Shown piece by piece: positions 45,078 to 56,190 of a stretch of DNA of 64,000 nt; position 1 is the first letter of the stretch, and every line of letters begins with the position of its first letter. Source of the DNA: Lojkania enalia. Lineage: Eukaryota; Ascomycota; Dothideomycetes; Pleosporales. The translations under genes and the position numbers were made by a program. The stretch covers positions 372,001 to 436,000 of the forward strand of contig ML986595.1 of NCBI GenBank assembly GCA_010094045.1, written 5' to 3'. The notes beneath the pieces were generated by a model. It ran no database searches. It was not told the origin of the DNA and saw nothing but the letters and a program-made list of their open reading frames with translations.

Positions 45078-45537
45078 ATGGACGACTTCAACAGCGAGAC
45101 TGACAGCGACTATACAAGCTACTGGCGGGACTGGGTACGTACATGCACGAGCTTTGCAAGACACGACGCATGGCTGACAAAACTGCGTTCACACAGTTCA
45201 TATCCTCGCGGGGGAATGAATACTTCTGCGAAATTGATGAGGAGTACTTGACGGATCGGTTCAACCTTACGGGCCTGAACACTGAGGTTCAATACTACCA
45301 GCACGCACTCGACCTCGTGACGGATGTTTTCGACTTCGACTGCGACGACGATATGCGCGAGGCGATTGAGAAGTCGGCGAGGCACCTGTACGGCCTCGTT
45401 CATGCACGATACATTGTCACAACTAGGGGTTTGGCGAAAATGGTATGTATAATCCCTTATCTCCTCTTCCTCCTCCCACATATACACACGTACTGAGTGG
45501 CGCGCCGTCATGCGCGAGACAAAAAAGCGGAAGAACC

Positions 45538-45568
<31 letters not shown>

Positions 45569-46069
45569 AATGAATTAACAGCAAAAACGCAAATGTAGCT
45601 CGAGAAATTCAAGAAATCTGACTTCGGGAAATGCCCCCGCGTTCTCTGCGAGGCGCAGCCCCTGCTTCCTATGGGTCAGTCCGACGTCGCAAACACCTCC
45701 CCCGTAAAACTCTATTGCGCCCGCTGCGAGGACCTTTACAACCCCAAGTCATCGCGCCACGCCATCATCGACGGCGCCTACTTCGGCACCTCCTTCCACA
45801 ATATCTTGTTCCAAGTCTATCCCGCTATGCTGCCGCCCAAGAGCCAGAGGAGGTACGAGCCGAGGGTTTTTGGGTTTAGGGTCCATGCAGCGGCGTCGCT
45901 GGCTAGGTGGCAGGCGGACGAGAGAGAGAAGATGAAGGAAAGGCTAAGGGTCGCAAGGATTGAGACTGGGTTCGAGGACGAGGATGAGGAAGACGAGGAC
46001 GACTTAGGCGAGGAGGACGAGGAAATGGAGCTGGCGGATGCATTTGAAAGTGCTGTTGTGCAGCACTAG
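45078..46069 (+). CDS. CKB1: casein kinase II regulatory (beta) subunit
   Basis: Exons 45078-45134, 45197-45442 and 45599-46069 give 257 residues. The start (MDDFNSETDSDYTSYWRDW) and FISSRGNEYFCEIDEEYLTDRFNLTGL are near-invariant in CK2 beta. Four zinc cysteines, at positions 113, 118 (CPRVLC), 141 and 144 (CARC), form the dimerisation finger. GTSFHNILFQVYP and YEPRVFGFRVH follow. The C-terminal 60 residues are acidic (EDEDEEDEDDLGEEDEEMEL), as in fungal Ckb1-type rather than Ckb2-type subunits. The beta dimer holds two catalytic subunits in the CK2 tetramer and tunes substrate choice. In fungi it also affects clock and growth phenotypes. Intron 2 is 156 bp with a 40-bp A-rich (AAAAG)n tract near its 3' end. 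Both junctions are phase 0. Confidence 0.96.
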
Positions 46070-46885
46070 TGCTAGCGACTGCGACGGATACCCTCATGAG
46101 TCATGAGCGGGGTTTTGCGTTTCTGGTGAATAGGAGTATTGCGAGAAGTATATGGGTAGTATCATTGCGAGAAAGACCGTTAAAGCATGGCAAGGCGCAA
46201 GGCGTTCGGTAGGCCCCTTGCTCAATTGTTAATAATACCAACCATTTCATATTTATCAAAATAAATTCACAAATGCAAGGCATGCGAGGAAGCGCTCATT
46301 TTTTTTTTTTTTTTTTTAACTTAGAACCAGATTCTCTTTGTCTCTTTCTCTCAGGATTCTTTAAAAGAAGCGAAGGGGTATCTATCACTACACATCTGCA
46401 CCTCATGAACCGCTCCCGAAAAGGATCACGTTAGCTAACCAAAGATTACGAAACGACAATTCAAAAAACAAAGAAAAAAAAAATTATTTTAAAAGATAAG
46501 AGCCTCTCCAAACCCAATCCTCTTACACACTAGCACAACACGGAACCCCCCAAGAATTCCCTTGAAAGGAGCCATTAAAGATTCCAGTAGAGATGCATTT
46601 GAGTAAGAGAAACGAAGCATGTCCTCGAGACTCCAGGATAACAAATGACGAAAAACCCAATGCATCCAAGCCCATGTCCATGCAAACAATACAGCGCTGT
46701 TCAAAACGTAACGTTGTACACTGCGTGGAAAAAGACAGAATGGAAACTGTATCGGATGTGATTAGACCGGTCTAACGTGGCGTAGATTACGAGCCGGTCT
46801 GATGCGAGAAGGGTGCCGTCAAAGGAATTCGAAGACGCCAGCGCAATGCAATAGAAACGACTATCAATCCCTTATTCTTTCCTCA
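46070..46885. other. convergent intergenic spacer with homopolymer tract
   Basis: Between the 3' ends of CKB1 and the giant repeat gene. A T19 tract occupies 46299-46317 and an A-rich stretch lies near 46470-46490. No gene supported. Confidence 0.65.
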
Positions 46886-49800
46886 CTAGAAAATCTTCTT
46901 GAACCAACTCCCTCTCTTTCCACCGCTAGGTTCGGCCGGGCGCCCATCCCATGTTCTGATAGGCGAATCGGTGTAGGTAGGAGGCGGCGCTGCATAGCTC
47001 TTCCTTCTACTCTTGCGGTCCCTATCCTCATCACTCCCTCGAGGACCTTCATAATGAGATTTCCTGCGATGATGCTTGCGTTCAGATCGTTCGCGATCCT
47101 TATCTCCCCCGGCGCGCTCTCGTTCCTTGTCACGTTTGGTCTTCCGTCCGGCAATGCGAAGGCGGATCTCTTCATCCGCAGAAGGTGATTCTTCGTCTCC
47201 AGGGGCATCACGTGCCCCTGGTGGGGGGTCGAGGACGGTCTCGGCGAGGGGTACTGGGAGCGGGGGTTCGTCGGAGAGCGAGTGGACCCATGAAGATGTC
47301 TTGTCGCCACCTTTAACGAGGTATGGCTGATTGTCTACAACCTCATCCCTCGGTGTGGGACGAGAGCTGCGATGACTCCGATGACGAGACTTATGTTCTG
47401 TCTCATTGCGCTCATCAAAGTAATCTGTAATGGGCCCCCCGTTGGTAGTTGGATATTCTGAGTTACGTTTGGCACGACGCTCGTCTCGGCGACGACGGCG
47501 GTCCGCCGGATCCTCATCCATGTGTGACCGGTAGCGTTCGTTGCGAGGGCGTGAGCTCTCCTGGTCTTTGTCCTTGCGCCGAGAGCGATGCTCGCGATCG
47601 CCGCCTTCCATAGCTCTGCGCTCCTCTCGTTCTGCCCTCCGTTGCTTCTTCTCCTCCATGCGACGAAGCTCGGTCTCGGCCTCCTTGTTGCGACGCTCGA
47701 GTTCTGCCATCTGGCGTGCTTTCTTCTCTGCAAGAATGGCTCGTTCCCTTTCGCGCTCACGCTCACGACGACGCTCTGCCCGAGCCTCAGCCTCCTCAAG
47801 CTCGGCGCGCTGTGCTTGCTTCTCTGCCTCGCGTCGGGCGCGGCGCTCAGCACGTCGAGCTTCGCGCTCGGCTTCTGCATCGCTGCTACCCCCGTTCATT
47901 TCAACGTCGCCGTCGGGCATATGCGAGGAGCGACGGACACTGCGGCGCTCATGACGCAACCGCTTCGCCTCGTCCTCAGTCGCGGCGCCGCGTGTGGACG
48001 ATCGCTTACGACGTCTGCGCTCGTCTTCGGTTTCGTAGGCTGTTTTGCGTCGCTCACGCCTGTCATCGTCCCCGGTGCGTTTACGGGAGCTGAGGCCAAA
48101 CATGCTCATCAAGCCGCCTGCTGCAGTTGCAGCTGCCATGTCTTTTGCGCCCGAGTTTCCGCGGTCGCGGCGCTCTCGTTCTCGTCGGGGTGGTTCAACA
48201 GGTGCAGGCTCAGTGTCGAGTGGGCCGACATCAACGGGATCGTCAGCGCTTGGTGGGGCGGTCAACGGTTCAGCTGGGGTGACGGGGTCGTGTTTTGATT
48301 TGTGGCTGGATGACTCAGCTTTGGGGGCGGGAGTAGGCGACGGCGGCGCCTCGTCATCCAACATGTCCATGTCATCGTCAATCGCATACGGGTCCGGGAC
48401 CGCTGCACGTGAATGGTTAGCCACACCTGTCCGCCCGTGCCGGACGAATTTCTCACCTCTTGCCTTGCCCTTGGCCGTTGTACTTGATCGCCTACTGACC
48501 GATCTCCGCATGCCCATCACCTTCGCTGCTTTCGAGGAAACCACCTTAGCATCCGTATCCGTCTGAGGGGGGGACATCATCGCGACATCTTCATCAACCG
48601 AGGGACGTCGAGACAGTGTCCTAGGGGTCGCAGATGTCCGACGTGACTTGGTACTGCGGGGAGGTGGTGGCCCGAAGAGCGAGGAGAAGCCAGTGGATGC
48701 ACGGGTCGACTTGGAGCGGGATGGTGTCTTGCTGATCTTGTCGGAGCCTGACGACTTTGACATGACGTCTTTCTCCTTCGTCGTCGAGACGCGTGCTGAT
48801 TTTGACCTCGCTAAGGCTGGCTTCGCAGGTGTCGCTGTGTTTGTTCCATCGTCGCCAGACTGTTTACGTGCTGGCTTTTGTCTCTGGACGGAACCCGCCG
48901 CGGCAGCACCCCAGAAGCCCCAAGATGATGCATTTGTGTTGCGCACGACCTTTGTGCGTTCCTTTTTGACGGGCTCTACTTTTGCCTCGGGTTCTAGTGG
49001 AGAAGTTGGAAGTTTGGTTGTGGCATCGTCAACATCTATCACTTCTACGAGGTCTACAATGTTATCGACGGTTGCGGGAGGCGGAGGCGGAGGCGGTGGT
49101 GGCGGCGCCTCGACGACAGACGCTGTTGTCGCCTTGCTGCTCTTCTTGGTTTTCTTCGATTTTTTGTCAGCTACGATTACGACAGGTTCTGGCTCGGGTT
49201 CTGCCGGGGCTGCAGCGGGAGCATTGAGGTCGATCAAATCCATCTCATCATCCATAGGGAAACCACCTGGAACAGGTGTGGCGATTTTGGGAGCTTCTAC
49301 AACAGGCTCGGGCTCAGGGATTACGAGAGGATCAGCGAGCCCTTTTGTCTTTGACTTCAAAGAAGACTTGGTGGCAGCACTCTTTTTAGACTTTGATGTC
49401 TTCTTAGGGGTTGCCTCGATGATCTCGACGGCAGGAAGATCTGGTGGAGGAGGAGGCGGAGGTTCTTGTGGTTCTGGTTCAGGGTCAGGTGCAAGTTCTG
49501 ACTCGGGTTCCACAACTTTATTCTTCTCTTTGAGAGCCCTTAACCGTTCTGAGACCAGACCACCAGACTTAGACGTCAATTTCTTTGACTTTACTGCCTT
49601 GGGTGGCGGATCGTCGACTACCGGAGGTTCTGGTACATTCGCCACATCCATAAGCGAAACCTCCTGTGCTGACTCCGCAATTATTGGCTCTTCCTTTTTG
49701 GGCTCGGACTTCCTGGTCTTCCGAAGTGAGATGCCCCAGGCACTGCCCCAGCCGCCGCTAGATTCTTCTTTTTGTGTGTCTGTCTCGAACTCGGCCATCA

Positions 49801-52800
49801 AGTCTGTCGCAAGTGCATCCCGTTTGTCCGAGGGAATATCGTCAATTAGTTTCAACAGGTCTTCGTCAACGGGTGCTGCAGGAGGCACGGGGGGAGGAGC
49901 AGGTTCTTCAACTATCCTGCCCTTCTTCTTCTTAGTCTTCTTGGACGAGGTACTTTCAAGAAGCTCCTTTTCGGCGGCAACACGGGCAGCTTCGGCCTCC
50001 TCTACCGCCTTTTGAGCCCGTTCGGCGGCCTCGGCGGCCTCTTGAGCCTCACGATCCAATCTCTCTTGTTCTTCCCGCTCTTTCATTTCTCTAGCTTCGC
50101 GGGCCTTCTTTTGGCTTGCTGTCTCTTTCTTCTTTGTAGTACCCCAAGAACCCCAAATACTGGTGCTTTCTTCGGCCTCTCTTTTGGCGTGAGCAGCCGC
50201 TTCCTCGGCTTCTTTGGCCTCCCTTTCTAACATCTCTTGCTCCTCACGTTCCTTCGCGAGGCGTTCTTGTTCTTCCTTCTCTGCACGCTCCTTTTCTTCC
50301 TGTTCGAGTCGTTCCTTTTCCTCCCGCTCCTTCTTCTCCCTAGCCTCTCGAGCCCTCTTCTGAGCCTTCGTTTCTTTCTTAGAACCACCCCAGATGCTGC
50401 CCCATCCTGAGCTCTTCTCTGCTTCTTCGGCATCTTTCTTCGCTTTCTCAGCCTCTTCCGCCTCAATTCGGGCCCTTTCTGCAGCTTCCTCCGCCTCCTT
50501 GAGTTCCTGCTCAAGGCGCTCCTGCTCCTCCCTCTCTTTCGCCTCTTTTTCTAAACGCTCTGCTTCCTCTTTTTCCCTCTTTTCCCGAGCCTTCTTCTCC
50601 TTTGTGGTCTCCTTTTTGGGCTTAGTCACGGCCGTTCCCCAGGTACTCCACGTGCTTCGTGCGGTATCGGCAGCTGATTCTTCTTTCTTTTCCTCGGCCT
50701 TTGGTTCGTCAAGTTGAATAAGATCTTCTAGAGTATCTTTCGGCTTGGATGATGAGGAATCCTTCGTCGTAGTCTTGCTAAGCTTGCCAATATCATCTGT
50801 GGGCTCGTCTTTTCCTTTCTTTTTCTTCTTCTTGGATGTAGAGAAGCCCCATAAATCATCTTCCTCCTTCTTTTCCTCCACTGGAGGAGCCTCAATTTGT
50901 TTCGGCTCGGGAGCCTCTGGCTCTAGGAGGTTATCGCCCCTTTCGCCAGGGGGGGTAGGTACCGGAGGTGGAGCGAGAACCGAGCCTTTCTTGCCCTTCT
51001 TGGTCTTCTTACTCATGTTAAATGCAGCGCTTCCCCAAGGATCTTCTTCGTCGGGCTTCTGGACCGGTGCATTATGCATCTCCTCCGTCACTTCAATTGG
51101 GGTGTCCTTCTTGGAAGCCTTCTTAGTCTTCTTCTTGCCCCACGACGGAGTTCCCCACTCATCTTCTTCCTCTTGTTTTGGCTCCTCGACTCCATCAGGC
51201 TCTTGGACTGTGGGAGCCGGGTCTTCAGCTGCAGGCTCCGGTTCTGGGGTTGGCTCGGGCTCGGGGTCGACCTCTACTGCTTTACCCTTCTTCTTTTTCT
51301 TGCTACCTCCCCAGATAGCACTAAATCCCCAGGCATCGTCCTCTTTCTTTTCAGGCTCGGGCTCTGGTTCTGGTTCTGGCACAGCTGCGGGGGGCGCAGG
51401 CGCTTCTGGCGGGGGTGATAGTTCTACTACTTTCTTACCCTTCTTACCCTTCTTTGTTGTAGTTGTAGCCCAATTTGACCAGTCATCTTCTACCTTCTCA
51501 GCAACTGGCGGTGGTGGGGGAACTTCTACAATAGGATCTTCCTTTGGAGCTTCGGGCACGGTAGCTGAAATAGGCCCCTTTTTCCCTTTCTTCCCTTTTT
51601 TAGTGACAGTGGTACCCCAATCGCCCCAAACATCGTCAACAGGCTTCTCTTCGGCAGCCGGTTCGGGTGGTGGTGGTGGCGGCGGCGCGGGGGATTCTTC
51701 AACTTTTGGTGGTTCTTCCTTGGCGCTCTTTTTCCCTTTCTTTTTCTTGGTTGTTGTAGTTCCCCAAGCCGCGTCACCCCAGATGTCATCATCTTTCTTT
51801 TCTGGTTCTTCAACCTTGGCCGGTTCGGGTTCGGGTTCGGGTTCGGGTTCAGGATCAGCTACCTTGCCAGCTTTTTTAGCTTTTGCTAACTTCTTCTTTT
51901 CTTTGTTGCTAAGGCCAAAACCCCAATCATCTTCTTCCTCTTTGGGCGGCTCGGCGGCTGAGTTAGGGGTGGGCTCGGGCTCGGGCTCGGGCTCGGGCTC
52001 TTTGGTAGGTTCGGGAGAATTTACTGGTTCCTCTTTTCCCTTTTTGCCCTTTTTCTTCTTCGTCGAGACACTGAACGAGCCCCAATCGTCCGCTGGGGGG
52101 CTTGTATCTTCGGTTGCTAGGGGCGGAGGGAGCGCCTCGACTTTGGGTTCCTTTTTAACCTCCTCAACAACATTTTTTTTCCCTTTCTTCCCTTTCTTTC
52201 CAGTTGTAACAGCGCCCCAGCCCCACGTATCATCCTCTTTGACGGGTTCTGGTTCTGGTGCAGGCTCGGGCTCGGGCTCTGGCGGAGGGGGAGGCGGAGG
52301 TTCCTCAATAGCTATAGCGCCCTTCTTCTTTTTCTTCTTATCTTTTGCGCTACCGAATGAAAAGGACGCCCAGGTATCCTCGTCCTCTTTGGGCTTGTCC
52401 GGCTCAGGCACTGGGGTTGGTTCAGGTTCTGTGGGAGTCTCTTCAACCAAGGCAGTGCTGCCTTTTCTGTTCTTCTTCTTAGCCTTACCACCAAAACTAA
52501 AACCCCAGCCCTCATCTTCTGCAGATTTGTCTTCAATTGGCGCAACTGCTGCAGCAGCAGGCGCGTTGAACGCGTCGAAATTAAAGTCAAAGCCCGAGGA
52601 GTCCTTTTTCTTTTTATCCGTGGATCCCCACGGGTTATCTTCTTTGCCCTCGTCTTTGTCTTTCGGCTCATCGAGGGCACTATCAAAACCCCAGGAAGAC
52701 TTAGTTCCCCAACCAGATCCTAAGCCAGAAGTCCAGCTAGATAGTCCTCCGCTAAAGAAACCCGGCGATTTAGCAGCTCCTGTATCTCCAAAACTCATAT

Positions 52801-53938
52801 CAATTTTAGGTGCTGCGGCCGTAGAATCGTCAAGATTAATATCGTCAAATGTTGTGGCTGGGTCTGCTGCAGGTTCAGGATCCTTTGGAGGTGGTGGAGC
52901 TGCAGGTTCAGCCGCCTATCGTGGGGTTAGTGTACGCGCAACGTGTAATTAAGCAACCGAAATTGCGAACCTTCCCCTTTTTACCCTTCTTCCCCTTCTT
53001 CCCCACGGTCGCGAACGTTCCCCAATCATCATCTGGTTTAGCTTCTTCAACCTGGTCGGCCCAACTTAGATCGCCAGCGGCAGTTGTCGCTGCTGCGGCA
53101 GCTTCTTCTTCTTCTTCCTTTTTCTTTCGGTCCGCCTCCTCTTCCTCCTCTTTTTTCTTGCGCTCGGCTTCTTCTTCATCCTGTGCTTTCTTGCCTTTCT
53201 TTTTCTTTTTCTTACCAGTGTCCCAATTAGCCCACTCATCGTCGTTGTTGTCGCCACCTCCGCCTCCTCCCTCCCCACCATCGCCACCACCCGCGCCTCC
53301 GTTTCCTCCATCTGCGGGAGGATCGCCGCCGCCGCCCGAACCTCCAGTCGCCTCCTCTTCCTTCTTCTTGTCCCCATCGTCGTCCCAATTAAACGCATTG
53401 TTCTTCTTAGCTGCAGCCTTCTTCTTCTTCGCATGCGACTTGACCCCATCCTCATTGAAGCCAAAGTCAATCGTCGCATGTAAAGATTTTTCGTCGAAAT
53501 AGAAGGAAGAGTCAGGTGAAGCATTACAGCTAAGACGCAGACAATTGGGAACATTAGAACAGAGAGAGGGATTGAGTGAGGGAAACGGTGTATATTCAGG
53601 TGTTTGCGCAGCGGCGAGAGCATCGGTGGTGGTGTAGTCTGGGGGGAGGTCTGCGAGTGTGTCATGGTAGGAAGGGGGGGGCGACTTGTCGTTGACAGAG
53701 CTTGGAAGCCAGAGCTCAGGCGACGGGACTGGGCTCGGAGGGAGGAATTCGGATAACTGAGTTGCGAGATCGCGAATCTTCTGGTCGTTAGCGCCGAAGC
53801 TGCGGTGTGATGTGTACAAATATAGAGCATTAACTAGTCACAAGACGGCCATTGCACTCTTGAGAATGAGGGAGAACCCCGGGCCAGAACAATTAGAGTA
53901 TGCTAAAGAAGACGGATGTTTTCATACCGAGATCGCAT
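46886..53938 (-). CDS. giant disordered protein with tandem acidic-WG-polyLys modules
   Basis: Proposed exons: 53938-53928 (11 nt, Met-Arg-Ser), 53799-52971 and 52915-46886, giving about 2,289 residues. Introns are 128 and 55 bp; the second has a cactaac branch. Residues 1-130 are Pro/Ser-rich. From there to about residue 1,050 some 20 modules repeat the same grammar: a Pro/Glu spacer (PEPEPEPEP), an acidic run, a Trp-Gly core, then KKKKGKK. Examples are DDTWGWGAVTTGKKGKKGKK, DDVWGDWGTTVTKKGKKGKK and DDWGSFSVSTKKKKGKKG. Three long Glu/Lys/Arg helices follow (EKKAREKREKEEAERLEKEA type). The middle is Ser/Lys/Pro-rich, then an Arg/Glu (ERERERERA) coiled-coil region, ending GGKRGSWFKKIF. No enzyme domain is present. 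The Trp/Gly-acid pattern recalls Argonaute-binding GW/WG platforms; septal-pore or structural roles are equally possible. The N-terminus is uncertain (next entry). Confidence 0.75.
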
Positions 53939-54221
53939 TATCCCCTTGTCGTTTCTTCCCTTTGTCACGGCGTTCTAGCCGGTCCAGGACCTCAAATATA
54001 TCCCCCATTATTCCTGTAATGGGCTCGGCATCCTCATTGTCGCAAGCAACCATACTCCCTGAGGTATAGTTGCTTGTCTCCAAGGCACGCATGCTGTCGG
54101 TGCTGCTCTCCCTCCACTTTGACTTCCACCTGTTACTCTCATCCGATCCAGTCTTCGATAATCGCCGGATCTTTCGTCTCGCATATGGAGCGGCGCGGCG
54201 TGGATTGGAGGAGAGTGACAT
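53922..54221 (-). other. possible alternative N-terminal exon or upstream ORF of the giant gene
   Basis: A 99-codon minus-strand frame begins at an ATG at 54221 and ends just beyond the proposed donor at 53927. Its last part reads like protein (PITGIMGDIFEVLDRLERRD). However, its phase at that donor (0) does not match the acceptor at 53801-53800, which needs phase 2. Joining it would require the acceptor within GACCAG near 53784. It could be a true first coding exon with another splice path, an upstream ORF, or leader sequence. Confidence 0.35.
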
Positions 54222-56190
54222 TGTGCGAAAGGCCCGGGTGCGTAGAGGCGCGCGAGTAGAGGGAGGGCGGGAAAGGCGGGCACATGAGCGATGGTGCAAA
54301 TCCGCGAGGACTGATCGAGGGGGCAGTGGAGGCGGAGAGAGGTCGAAATGGTGGGTGGAGGGCGAGGTGGTCGCGCGACGGGGTGTGAGACTATCCGGCC
54401 GTTGCAAGTTGAGCTGCTTGTAGTACGTAGGTAGGTAGCAAGACGGTGCCGGTCCCCAGGAAGCGAATTCGATAGTAGATGCTAGCAAAGGCGCGCGAAG
54501 ACGCTCGCAAAGGTAGGATACGCAGCGTCGTCAAACGAGAGTCGGCGGTAGTAGATGTCCGGTGTAGTGCAGTGCAACGCAGCGCAGAGCGCGATGCAGA
54601 CGAGCACACTGGGGGCGAGGAAAGGGGGGTCTCTAGCTTTGACTTGGAGGATCCTTCTGCTGCGAGTGGTCACAAGGCTCGAATTCGCTTTGTGGGTGTT
54701 TTGGGAGGGAACGTGCCGACGGCAGGTAGTCGGAACAGGCTTAGCAGGCCCTCGAAACGAGGCAAGGAGGGCTCGATAAGAGACGATAGGCTGTTTCAAC
54801 GGGCTTGTCAACTTCAGACGGCACACTCACGCCCGGGTCAGCGGGCAAAATTCACAGCCGGGGGCCGGGAAATGGAGTCCACGACGGCCAGCAGAGGACG
54901 AGGACGAGGACGAGGACGAGGCGGATGGAGGATGCGATGTAAACAAGCAGCCGCGCAGTAGCGGATCGGATTCAGATGGCGGGACGCATCGACATAAGTC
55001 TAAGGGCCTGCAGCGTCGCCGGTCAGGGAGCAAAATTTGTTGGCTTAGCTGCCGCAACTGCATGAGCCATGCAGCGCGCCCTTGATCCTGTGTCTGTGTG
55101 TGTGGTGGATGAATGCGTCAGTAGTGTGCATCACGTCGTGAAGCCGCCGGAAGACGTCCATCCACGCTTCCCGGCGCCCGCACCACGCCCACACCACGCC
55201 CACACACTATACAGGATACACCACTAAGGCTCCACAAAACTCCAGCAGGGCCCCTCGAGCGCGCCCCCATAGCGCTCTCATCATTGGGGCATCCTGTGCC
55301 TTTACGAGACGACTCTCGTGGCTGGAGAGTGGCAAGCTCACCGCAACTTCGCTGCCCTCCCACGATTGGCCGGGCCTGATATTAGTTCCTCTTTCCGCCG
55401 GCCGCGGGCATTACCATAGTAATGAAAACGACGCCCATGAGAGCATCCTATCCCCAATTGTGACCAAATCGCACGCCGTCTATCCCACTTCGGGCCGAGG
55501 ACAGCGCATTTGCTGACGGAACTCGAAAAATATCTGCTTGGAATTCTGCGTGTCCATGTGTTGTACGTGGGGCTCGAGACAGCCTGTCGTGAAGAAACTT
55601 GAGGGGAAGTCCTGCCAGTGGGGTAATGTTTCCCTTTGGGCCTAACTGACCAATTCCCTATGTACCAGACAGTAGTATTAGAGGATCTCCCATTGCATCA
55701 TGTAGCTTCTATTATTGGACACTAATGAATAGCTTAGTCCTTCTGGGACAAGACGTGAAAAGGATCCCGTCATTGTGGACCAATGCCAACATACGTTGGA
55801 GCTCACCATGCGATTCCACCCTCCTGTCCCGGGTATCAGTACTAGTTGTCAACCAAAGAAACCACTCTGCCCGCAGTGGGGCACACGTAGGAGACGTCTT
55901 GTCTACAGCTTTCCTACGATAGATGACCACTCCAAAAGGAAGAAAAAGGAAAACAAAACCAAAAAAAAAAAAAAAAAAAACTTGCGCCAGTAGTAAGTGT
56001 ATTTGTCGCCGCAGACAGGTGCTCTTCCGACCGCACATAAGCAGATATAGACAAAGGAGAATATGAATGAAATACATCCAACAAGTCGATTTGTAAAACA
56101 TGTCGCTAAACCGCAGCAATAACATCTAAACATTAGCGAGGTATATATCCTAAAGGAAATAAGTAATAAACACGGAATGGATTAAAAAGA
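53939..56190. other. 2.25-kb GC-rich upstream region of the giant gene
   Basis: No other gene supported. Frames on both strands near 54.0-55.0 kb are Arg/Ser/Pro-rich by composition. A GAGGAC hexanucleotide repeat covers 54894-54920. An A20 tract lies at 55961-55980, just 3' of the next gene. The length suggests a long regulated promoter or leader. Confidence 0.55.
54894..54920. repeat. GAGGAC hexanucleotide repeat
   Basis: About four tandem GAGGAC units followed by GAGGCG, in non-coding sequence upstream of the giant gene. Confidence 0.75.

Noticed and set aside
48648..50015. 455-codon plus-strand frame
   Set aside because: Also antisense to the giant gene. It mirrors its Ser/Lys and Pro-rich codons and has no start context or domain.
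50745..52952. 735-codon plus-strand frame rich in Ser/Gly
   Set aside because: It is the antisense of the Pro/Glu and polyLys repeats of the giant gene. The repeated codons keep this frame open by composition, giving Gly-Ser runs and Phe runs with no independent signal.
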